Shown: positions 50,743 through 61,659 of the stretch, piece by piece
Numbering within the stretch: the stretch's first letter is position 1
Layout of the letters: each line of letters starts with the position of its first letter
Source of the DNA: Neckera pumila
Lineage: Eukaryota; Streptophyta; Bryopsida; Hypnales; Neckeraceae
Length of the DNA: 64,000 bases
Direction of reading: 5' to 3'
NCBI GenBank assembly: GCA_963969595.1
Contig: OZ018417.1
Coordinates: 12,588,501 to 12,652,500 of the forward strand
Made by a program: the position numbers and the translations under genes
The notes under the pieces: generated by a model
What the model saw: the letters and a program-made list of their open reading frames with translations, nothing else
What the model was told of the DNA's origin: nothing
Database searches by the model: none

Positions 50743-52376
50743 GGGTTTATAATGCCAAGAAAATCATTGCAGAGTGCTTTATTTATTGAAAGAATTTTGA
50801 AATGCAATATTACAATAATTTTGAGGATACAATTTTTGAGCTTTTGAATGTTAATGAATGAACAATAAATACAAAAATTACTATTTTAAAATATTTATCT
50901 TTATATCAAAATTCTAATATAGAATTCTTAAATTTTTAAATATTTTTATTCTATTATAGAATTAAATTTATTTTGAAAAAATAGTTTTGATATTTCTTTT
51001 GGACAATTAAGGATACATGGCTTTAATATTGAAATGAAATTTAAACACTAAATGTCTAAGGTATCATATATAAGTATCAATTAAGTTTTGGAGTTATATA
51101 AAATCTAACCCAAATACTATAGTTTAAAGGAGTGAGGCACAATTTTAGGCAGAAATTGTAAAAAATTGTCACTTTTTTAAGCAACTATACAAATTTGTAC
51201 TAGAATACTGAAGATGTATAGAAAAACTTTCAAAAAATTCATTGTATGGATTGAAAGGTTCTAACATTTGAAGTTCAAAGTAAAAATCCCATTTTCAACC
51301 TTACGCAATAGGAGCAATAGACTTCAACCCTCCTAGAGTGAGATTTTTATACTATAAATGGTTATTTTTTGGGACATTTGCATCTTGTATCATGTCTATT
51401 ACAAACTTGCCCAATTTTAAAATTATAGAAGGAATTTTGCACATGTCTGAAGCGGCCCAAGCTACCCAAAAAATTAAAGGCAACATAACTTTTGATCCAT
51501 GTATTAAATTGCAAAAAAATATATATATTCCCACTAAGGGGTACATATTCACACCTTATGTCAAGATTTCGTAAGCATTTGACCCAAATTGGGTTTGTGC
51601 GTAACTATCCAAAATCTCATGTCCTTTGAATGGTCACTTGGTCCTTTATGGGTCCTTTATAGGTCATCAAAAATACAATTTTGGAGAATTTTTTTATGAT
51701 TTTTCTTGAATCAAAGATTTTATGCAAGGGGGCTATTGCAAATCTTGTTTTTAGAGTATTAGAGGCTTGTGGAGATGAGCTCCAAATACATTGGATCTTG
51801 ATGGGAAAATCACATTGGATACAAAAAGATTGTTGAATAGATTTTGAGAAGTTTTAAATCAATTATGGTCATGCATATTATGTCCCTTTGCTTTGTATTT
51901 TTCATTACTTCAATTTCAGATTTGACCACATAAAAGTCAATTTAAAGACCTCATATCACTTTCATAGTTTTCATACCTTCTTAATCAAACATTATAATCT
52001 TTAAATTTGTGACATTGTTTTGTTTTGTTTTCCTATGTAATCCATTTATTTGGTTTCAAAAAACTCCAAGAAGCTCATGAAAAAATTATGGGCATTCAAG
52101 AGTTAAGTAGATGGATAATGAAGAAAATCTAATGAATGTTGTCTAATCTTTTTATTCATAATGTATATGATTAAAAAAAAAATTAGAATGATAATGAAAT
52201 TTATATTTTTAATATTAAATTCCTTGCATGTTTTCAGAGTTTTATAAGAATATTGATTTGCTAGTGCATGAACCTTTTAGGCATTTTATAAACATTTTGT
52301 AATATCAAAAAATAAATACTATCTCTACATCATAATTTGAACATTATTCAATGCTGCAATCTATCTATAGTTATCT
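50743..52376. other. AT-rich intergenic, nothing recognised
   Basis: Only short frames; the overlapping ones at 51,338-51,574 have no motif. Confidence 0.35.
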
Positions 52377-53301
52377 TAACCCCTAAACTAAGGATCAAAT
52401 GATGTTTTTTGGCAACATAGCGATTTTAGGCAGCTCACTACGAACAAAAATTTTATTTTTTTCTTTGAAATTTTCATACAACATGTGCTTGAGGAATAGC
52501 TTTAAGGCCCAACAATTTTCAAAACTTCTGACTATATGGTTAAAAAGTTATTGGATGATATGTCATTTTCAATGTTTGGCGGGCAGCTCCAAAAAAAATC
52601 TGAAAAATCACCTTTTTAAGAAATAAAAATTTGAAATTGGTCCTCTAGATTTATATACACGCTGAATCATTCCAATTTTATTTATGAGATGAAAATTATG
52701 AAGTGTTCTAGTTTGCGGGCAATTATAGATTCCCTACTCTACAATAAATTTTGGAGTTCTTTATTTAACTCAATTTTTAATATTTTTCAAAAAAAATAAA
52801 AGCACATGATGTATGTTGTTTATTAAAACACTATAATTCTTGGGATTGGCATTTTATAATTTTATAATTAAATTTTTAATAATTTAGTATTTTGAATCAC
52901 TCTCTACATCTTTCTACTTCCTATTTTTTTTCCTATATGTTGTACAATTCAAATAATTTGAACTTTTTCTAGAATGTCGCCAACTTGCTTTGAAGAATGA
53001 ATCCAAAGAGTCACCACCATTTGGACAATTCTTCATATAAATGTGACCTTGTGAAGTGCAGCTGCCCGATTTTTTGTGAGGACAAAAAAAATCATTTTTG
53101 TCAATCCAAACGCTATTATCTTGCTATTTACATGGTGGAAAATTCTAAAAATTTTCTACATCTTCTCAACCCAGTGCACTACTAGATCCTATAGTTACAT
53201 GTGTCCAAAAATGTTTTTTTTTCTAAAATTTGATACTTGTACTAAAAATGACAGTTTTGGAGCAATTTGGATGAAAACATAGTCAAAAACCTTTAGGGGT
53301 T
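52377..53301. repeat. TTAACCCCTAAA-superfamily element, copy 6
   Basis: About 925 bp bounded by CTTAACCCCTAAACTAAGG and AACCTTTAGGGGTTAC. Same internal order as copies 4 and 5. It ends 365 bp before the next gene's ATG. Confidence 0.75.
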
Positions 53302-53665
53302 ACATGAGACCGTTTTGTTTTGTTTATTACAATGATCTTTATAACCATACATTCCCAGTTGCGTTCTTCATATCATTGGAAATCCCTCATCAAGGAAGGG
53401 TGCACAGACTTTGTTTTGTAGAAACTCACGACAGAAAAAATTATTGAAGTTTGAAGTTTTTACGGAATAACTTTTTTTGAAAATTACTTTTAGTTTAATT
53501 TAATTATATTGTAGCAATGGCATATGACATACTGGTTTATGTTAAATTAAAGAAAATTACAATTTATAATATATTTTCACAAACCTAGGTGCAAATTTCT
53601 ATTCAATCATTTTTTATTTCTACAAATAAATACCGAGATTAAAAACAAAGATGTAGATTGACAAT

Positions 53666-56600
53666 ATGGAAGAATCTCCAACATCTTCTTCAACTATTAT
53701 AGTTTCACATGATAAAATTGGAAATGAAGATTCTTTTGAATTAACAAACATGAATATGTCACTTGCAAATGTAAGACAAAAAAATAATAATTCCTTACAA
53801 AGTATATAATTCTATATTTGTTTTACTTGTTTTATTACTTTAAAAAAACTTGTGGTATCGTCAAGAGTTATTGTAGTAAGCACATGAAAATATTAAACAT
53901 GTTTGTTATATGAAAGTATCATAAACCATAATATGCATAGAAAATTGTTTTCCTAAAAACTTTTTAATGTCAACACTCTTCATAAATTAAGTTCATAAAA
54001 AAAACCTTGAATAGGATTCAATATTACAAGGACTGAATGAGTCAAGATCAGAGCTTTTTAGCAATGTCCAAAATTTAAAGAAGGTAACACTTTTAAATAT
54101 TTGAAATTGTAAAATAATAACTCCCTTGAAATAATTCACCAATTAATACTAAAATATACTGTAATATATGATATAATTTTATGAAAGTTTTCCAACTAAA
54201 TTTATATGTCTAATATGACCTTTATGATTTTCAAAACTTTTGATGAAAAGACTATGGTTTTGTGTTGAATTTTTGAATCTAAAAAAAATGTAGATGTATT
54301 TTTTTTATTTTAGATATGTATTAGATGTATAAATAAAATTTGATTTGGAGTACTGAACTTATAATAATACAACTGCTTCTATAGGATCTTGAAGATTGGC
54401 GAGAAAAGTTGGATATAGAAGTCAACTCAGACGATGACGTAATAAAATTCATTTAAAATTCTTATTTGTATTGATTGTTCAAGGAATATACAAATTTGAA
54501 TGGAAAGTCCTAGGAGTCAATGTTTTAGGCTTATTTAATTTTATGAGGTGTATGACTTTATCATAATCTAAAATATTTGGTGAAACTTATTGTTTAAACC
54601 GAATGCAATTACATGATCATATTTTTGTTTGACTGTCATTACTACAGGATGTTGATGACCTGAAATGTTTTTTGAATTCAAATGTTGAAAAACTCACAGA
54701 TGTATGGTTAAGTAGTTGATCATCATTAAATATATTTTTTTGCTTATATTGAATATTTTTTCTTTATTATTATTTAAAAGTAAAAACTTGAATCTTATTA
54801 AATACAATAATGTATACTTGAAAGTGTTTTATTGACAATGTTATACAATGTCCTAAAAATTGAATGTTTAAACTTATTCATAAAATTTTGCAATTGCTTC
54901 AAAATGTAATTTAGAAATGATTAAAAAAAAATTCAAATTTCTTTGCCTTTTTTGTCATTCAAATGAATAAATGATTATGTAGTAATTAGACTTATTATTT
55001 GTATAATTTTGTAAAAATTATGATACTAGCATATTTTTAATTATATTTGTTGAAGGAAGATGGGTCAAACCACACACAAAGGTAGCATTGGGATTAATAC
55101 TTGAGTCCTTTTTTGAACTTTTAAAGCTAAAAATTCCTTTGATGTTGTCATTTTTAAGGAAAAATTAAAGATGAATAGAATTGCAATGTGTCCCTTTAAA
55201 AAATTAGAGACAAAATTTTGTAGCAAAAATCTTTAGAAAGACATAAATCACCAATTTTAAGGCTATTTTTGGTGTCTTTTTACAACATAGCACTTTAAAA
55301 GATATTTTCATCCAAATTTTTTGTACTTCCCAAACTTACAATTATTTAAAAGGATTTTTAGTGATTAAATCTTGAACTCAAAATAGTATACTTTTTAAAT
55401 TAATTAAATGATTATTGACAAATTTTTTATTTCATCTAATGCAAAATTTAGACATTCCATTCCCAAAGTAGCTTATATAGTGACCTTAAAGTCAATAATA
55501 TATACATTTTTTGTTCTAACACAATCATCATTTGGATTATTTTTTATATTGAAAAGGATGTTTACAAGTTTTTACTTTTGAATATTATAAAAAATGGAAA
55601 AATATTCAAATTGTAAAAAAATAGTTCTTTTTACTTCATCATACGATTATATATATATATATATATACATGATCTTTTTTTGGATTCAATCTCATTATTA
55701 TTAATCAATAATTAGAATCCTCTTCTACAATTGAAAAATCAAACATGTTGACATTTGAACTTCAATTGAAACTATAATAAAGAATTTTTTATTTTTTAAT
55801 AATTAAAGCAATATTAGGCTCAATATGACTTGATCTACTAGTCAGAGAGGACTAAAATGCCTATAATTAATAGATTAGCATTTAAAAATGATAGCTAAAA
55901 AGAAGTCACATTGCAATTTTAGTGGGTCTGACCTCTTTTGTAGTACATTTGAGTGTGATTTGACCCAGATATATAATTCAAATGTCCTTGCAATTATGTA
56001 GTCAATGCAAGAGCTTTGTACATAAAACATTGCCCTTAATTATCATCAAATTTTAAACTAATCATTTCAATACAGTAACGACTTAATTTGTTTTAGGAAT
56101 TTCATGAATTAAAAACAACTTTGAAAAAACAATTGGCGGCTACATCATCAAAATTGAATGAACTTGTATGTATTTTATATTTTCTTCCTCAATAAATATA
56201 GATGTAATTTCAATTGATTTCATTAAATTTACCAACAATTGCAATGTTTTTGTGATAATTTTAAGAAAATTTATAGGTATTAGCAACAATGAAATGAAAT
56301 GGTTGAAACTTTTCTATAATAATTTATTCATTTTTCGTATCTTTTAAATTACTAGAATAAATTGGAAATAATAAAATGGATGGTTTTCCTTGGTATAAAC
56401 CTCAAGGGCCAAATTTGTGGCCCTTTTCATCTCTTAGTTCTAAAAAGTACATAAATATTTTAGAAAATTTGTAACCTTTTATAATATTATAGTAACAATT
56501 GTTATTTCATACAATTGTTACTACTATTGCACCCTCTTTTATGAAATAAATATGTGTATTTAGAGTTGAATGTGAAGTTTTTCATTTTTTTGAAAAATTT

Positions 56601-58973
56601 AATATTTTTTATAGTGTTGAAGTTTTGAGTTATGTGTCACATGCTAAATTTAATCTTGTTCATTTATATTCTCACAAGTTCCAAAATAAATACTTAAATA
56701 TTCAACTTGGTTTACACTTTAGAAAAAAACATTTTTGTCAATTCAAACACTAATACCTTGCAATCCACATGGTGGAAATTTCTGAGATTTTTTCCACATC
56801 TTTTCAAACCAATGTACTACAAGACCTATGGTTATATGTGTCCAAAAAAATTTTTGTTCTAAAATTTGGTACTTCTAAAAATGACGGTGTTGGAACGCTT
56901 TGGAGAAATCATAGTCAAAAACCTTTAGGGACTAAATTGATTTTCTAAGACATAAATTTCAAAGGTTTAAAGCTTTGAATTTTTTGAGATTCAAAAGATT
57001 ATTTCAGTTCAAACTTAATATCTCAATTATTTCTTTGAAAATATTGAAAATTATTTTTTGGTCTCGCGAAAAATCAAGCAGCTTCACTTCACAAGGTCAC
57101 ATTTGTATGAAAAAATGTCCAAAATGGTGGTAACTTTTTAGATACATTATTCAAAGTAAATTGGCTACATGCTTGAAAAACTTCAGATCATTTGGAATTG
57201 TACAACATAAAGGAAAAAATAGTAAATAGAAAGAAATAGAGAATGATTCTAAATACAAAATTGTCACAAATTGAGTTATGGAATTGAAAAATACCAATCC
57301 CAACGGTTGTAATGTTGTAATAAACAGTCTACACCCTATCATTATATTTTTTTCCAAAAATATTGAAATTTGAGTTAAACAAAGGACTTCACAGTTTACT
57401 TTAGTATAGATATTCCATAACTAGTCAGAAACTAAAACTACTCATAATTTTCATCTCATTAATCGAAATGGAATGATGAAAAGCTTTCTACATATATATA
57501 AATCTAGAAAACCAATTTCAATCTTTTATTTCTTTAAAAAGTGATCTTTTAAGAAAAAATTTGAGTTGCCTAGTCTGCCCAGAGATCAATGAAATTAGAT
57601 ATTGTGCAATACTTTTTTAACCATGTAGTCAAAAGTTATGAATTTTTTTGGTTCTCAAAGCTACTCCTCAGGCATATTGTGTGAAAATTTCAAAGAAAAA
57701 TAGAAATTCAATTTGTAGTGAATTGCCTAAAATTGCTATGTTGCCAAAAACAGTGTTTGGTCCTTTAGAAATTAAAATTAGGAGTTTACATATTTTGTAT
57801 TTATTTAATTTTTAAATTTATAATATTATAAAATTATTAGATTTACCAAAAATTAGAGAGAATTATGACAAGGTTATTTTTAATTTTTCCAATGAGATTT
57901 GAAACTTCTCAATAGAATTAAATATTTGTATTATAAAACTTATGTTTGAATGTTTATGAATAAATTTTCATACAATATTGAAGTTTCATTTCATATTATG
58001 TTGAACAAATCCAAGTCCTTCTTAAAAACATAGTTTTGGATGTTTGCATGCTATGGTACACAAGTTTTTTTTTTCACAATGCACTAAAGGCAGTGTTTGA
58101 TAAACTTGAAAAATGTTCACGATTTATGCACTTGAACTTAAAATGGAAGACAATTTTTGGAGGAAGACTACCTAGATTACTTGACTACTTGGCTACCACC
58201 CCTAAATAATTTAAAAATCTTCAAAGGCTCAAAATTAGAAAATTTACATTGACAATATTTCATCACAGTGCATCATGCATACTGAATTCAAAGATCTCAT
58301 TGAGAATTACTGAAATAGTTTTCTAATTTTAAAAAATGTATTTTAACAATTGAAATAATTTTTTTTTTAATTTCTATAAATTTAGGATTAAAATTTATAT
58401 TCAACTTTGAGGTTCAAAACCTTAGATTAAGGGTTTAAAAACAACATTTTTCTTTTTTCAATTTTTATTCTACAAAAATTATGAAGGTGTATTTTTCTTG
58501 TGTTTTTATTGAAGGTCATGAATTATTTGAGGAAAAAAGGTGAAAATATATCGTGCAACTTTTAGTGCAAATAGGACAATTCCAATGCAAAACTAGTACA
58601 AATTGAACATTCTATATCCTGAATATATGGTAGGATTTAAGTGCACTCAAACCATTTTATAACCTCAGTGCATTTAAGTATGATTACCTTTATATTTTAA
58701 TTGTGTATCTTTTTTTACTAAAAAATAAAAAATAAAAAATCCTTTAGAATTATATTTTTTTAAGTGCAATTATGCTTTGATTTATGAATTTAGAAATGTA
58801 TATATTGAATTTGAGTTGTAACAATGTTTAAGGTCTACTCAGTGCTGACACAACAACCTCAAAAAATAAATGTTAAAATTATAAATGGAATATTCTAACG
58901 AAATTTAATGTTTCAATCAAATGAAAATGTCATTGAATTTTTAAACCATTTGATTTTGTTTTTGTATGAAAGT

Positions 58974-59055
<82 letters not shown>

Positions 59056-59249
59056 TATACCTATTTATTATTTTAATCAACCACAGTCTCATCGTTAATT
59101 CACTTTTAAGAACCAAAAGCTAAATTCCATATCTATTATTACAGGATACCTCTGTAATTGATTGTGCACAATACTTAGAAGGGCTTCAAACAAATTTTGA
59201 ACTTGAAAAGTCATTGTTTGATGATCTCATAGTTGATCTAGGACTAAAG
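53666..59249 (+). CDS. Intron-rich gene of small phase-0 exons, acidic helical protein, unknown
   Basis: Six exons with good splice sites: 53666-53770, 54015-54083, 54385-54438, 54648-54701, 56097-56165, 59145-59249. Lengths are 105, 69, 54, 54, 69 and 105 nt, all whole codons, all junctions phase 0, giving 152 open residues. Donors: AAT|GTAAGA, AAG|GTAACA, GAC|GTAATA, GAT|GTATGG, CTT|GTATGT, AAG|GTCAGA. Acceptors are all TAG or CAG followed by G. A Ser/Thr-rich N-terminus is followed by helix-prone segments (SELFSNVQNLKK, DLEDWREKLDIEV, LKTTLKKQLAATSSKLNEL) and an acidic VNSDDDDVDDL. An upstream in-frame stop supports the ATG, though an acceptor (GATGTAG) just before it allows an internal exon. 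The 3' end is not resolved: a further exon may lie at 59,499-59,578 (donor GTAAGT) or a terminal one ending near 59,560. No family recognised. Confidence 0.6.
56722..57775. repeat. TTAACCCCTAAA-superfamily element, internally inverted, in intron 5
   Basis: 56,722-56,935 is the right end in forward orientation (ends AACCTTTAGGGACTAAA). 57,060-57,775 is the rest in reverse orientation ('gcttcacttcacaaggtcac' to 'ttggtcctttagaaatt'). One copy has therefore been split and partly flipped. Confidence 0.6.
58978..59052. repeat. (CT)n-(AT)n microsatellite in intron 5
   Basis: About 23 CT units followed directly by about 14 AT units, ending 92 bp before the exon 6 acceptor. Confidence 0.95.
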
Positions 59250-60298
59250 GTCAGATAAGATTTTTAATTTTTTTTGTTATGATTGAAAATTTTTCTTGTA
59301 TAAAATATTATAAAGTATGCACTTGACTTTGTATTATAGAAACAATTCAAAACTAATAAATAATATCATTTGTAGGAAATATGTAATATAAACTAGATAA
59401 ATTTTATTATAATGTTATTTCATAATAACAAAAAAGGAGGAAAAGAAACCATTATTGATTCTTCTAACACAATAGCATTGTTAACGGATTGAATTTAGAA
59501 GAAATTGAAAAATTGCTTGATAGAGGTTATGTCCTTAACTCCAAAACTTATCGATTTTAGAGTTTTTGTGCAACCATTGTAAGTTAGTTTTATAGAATTT
59601 TTGAATTTTCTCTTACAACATTGTCATTTTTTGTAATTTTCATGCATATTGTACTTGGTATTGTATGGAGTTGTAAAGTTGTAATTGTTTTGGATGGGGC
59701 AATTTTTAAAAGGTCAAGTAGAATAAAATTTGCTTTTAAAGGACATACGTAACTTCTTCAATTTTTGGTATTTTTTAGATGCTATTGCCACTTTACAATG
59801 CAATGCTTCTAGAGTTGTGGTTTGAATTGAAAAAATAGATTTTGTGCTTTGTTGAGCAATTCAATAATAGTGCATTTTAATGTTCATTGAAAGAGTCTCT
59901 AATTCTCTATAATGCATGGCTTGTCACAAGTTTCTTCTACAAAGTAGATTCAAATTGTAGAGTTCTTATATATTACTCCCTTAGTGGCTTGGTCTCAAAA
60001 TAAATCTAGGGTTTCCAAATATACTTGTCTTCAATTAAATTTGCATATTGAACTATGATTTGTTCAAAATTGGAGGCTCCTATTATAGAAAGTCTGGGCC
60101 TTGTGGAGGGCCGTTTGACTTTTGGCTAGATGTGCAAATCTAGAGAAAAAAAATAAAAAAAAATATAGTCCAATTTTGCCGCATGGCATACGCCCTGACA
60201 GCATTTTTGAAAAATAAATAAATTCTTATTATTAATTTTTGAACTTTTTATTCTGTAACTACACATTTTACTATAGTTGCAGTGGCCCTCTGCAGGGT
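59250..60298. other. Region 3' of the small-exon gene
   Basis: May contain the end of the preceding gene (see 59,499-59,578). About 60,100-60,140 repeats the GTGGAGGGCCGTTTGACTTT string seen at 30,572. Otherwise AT-rich. Confidence 0.3.
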
Positions 60299-60870
60299 CT
60301 AGAGTGTAGGGTCCAGAGTTATTCTGATGTAATTTTTCCAATGGTTCTTCATGTCTCTAGTAATAGTCAGGTACTCCTCTATAATTCCACCCTCTGACAT
60401 CTTCAAAGAATTTATCTGACTTGTAGCCAACAAAATTTGTGACACTCCACCTTGCTCACAGGTATTATTTAGCGATTCCCATGCAAGTGTGAGGTCTAGA
60501 AAACCTGCAGCCAAGTTGAGCAAGATGTCTTTGATAGACAAGATGATAGGAGACATGGCTATGAATTTTCTATTCCTATAATAAATTGATTCTCTGTTAA
60601 CTATTCTCCTTCTTTAACAACAAGAAAGACAACATGACTTGTTGAGTTTTATCCCAAACCCTCTCTCTATAAAATAATGTGGTCATCTTAATCTGCCATG
60701 CTAGATAGTTTCAACGCCTTCTAGCTTGTTCAATCTCTCTCTAATGCTCTCATACTATGTAAGAATTTGACATGTAATCATATGCTTGTTACTTTCATAA
60801 TAGAAGAAGTAATTTACTCATAAAGACTAGAGTGTATATACTACACAGGGAGAGGGCATGTACTCCTAGT
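60299..60870 (-). mobile_element. Ty1/copia retrotransposon relic (leader, PBS, gag fragment)
   Basis: The minus-strand frame 60,556-60,299 resembles the copia gag (UBN2) domain, notably LAWESLNNTC and QINSLKMSEGGIIEEYLTIT. Upstream on that strand, 60,757-60,746 reads TAGTATGAGAGC, close to the initiator-tRNA primer-binding motif TGGTATCAGAGC, then CATTAGAGAGAG. Beyond it is a presumed LTR remnant cut by the MITE at 60,874. Leader stops and the absence of pol show it is dead. Confidence 0.65.
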
Positions 60871-60873
60871 TAA

Positions 60874-61232
60874 CATTATAGAAAATTTCAGGCCTTTGGA
60901 GGGTTGCTCCACAACCCTCCGAGGTACCCTGAAATTTATTTATTTTTTATTCAAAAATTTGTTTTTCTCCTATTTCCGCGTAGTAGTTTCTGTTGTGACA
61001 GTGGCATAGGAACCAAACTTCGCAAATAAAAAATTAATTTTAAATTTTTTTTTAAATTTTTTAAAAAATTAAAAAAAAAAAAAAAATTCTACAAAATCTG
61101 ACTGTTTTGGCAAGCAGGTAGCCACTCTGACTGCTCACCACAATTGTCAGCTGAAGTGACAGAGCAAGCTTTTTAATAGCTTGGTTTGTCACTCCAGAGC
61201 AGCCTTCCGGAGGGCTAATAATTCTTTTAATG
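60874..61232. mobile_element. MITE, same family as 24,107 and 24,755
   Basis: Ends CATTATAGAAAATTTCAGGC and GGGCTAATAATTCTTTTAATG, with the family's internal hairpin ('gagcaagctttttaatagct') and 'ccctccgaggtaccctgaa'. Confidence 0.65.
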
Positions 61233-61465
61233 CTACCAATATTACAAAAGGCTGAATAGTGGAAGATAAGGTGACTTGTCAAACCTTATGCCATCCTTTC
61301 TATATTGTAGAATTTATTGGCTCTGTCTAAAAGGATAGACTATGGCATCGACTGTGGCATTGAACCTAGTTTTAGAATCTAAGTTTCTAAATTCTATTTA
61401 CAACTACGTTCACACTGCACAGTACGTTAGGATTTTGTTGGAGTCGGGATGTGGGGTCCAATTGG

Positions 61466-61659
61466 ATGGGGAATTTTGTTAAAATGGCGGTATTCCGGTT
61501 GCCATTTTGTCGGTGTGCCATTTTGACCATCTCGGGCGGGTATAGATTTCAAAACAACCGTTCTGAACCATCTAGGACACATATAGATTTCAGAACGGCC
61601 GTTTTGAACTATAACAGTGCCAAAGTTCTGGAATGCCGCCATTTTAATGAAATTTGCCA
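61466..61659. mobile_element. Short MITE, second copy of the 38,825 family
   Basis: TIRs TTTTGTTAAAATGGCGGTAT and GCCGCCATTTTAATGAAATT. The centre has the related palindrome AACAACCGTTCTGAACC / AGAACGGCCGTTTTGAA. Confidence 0.7.
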
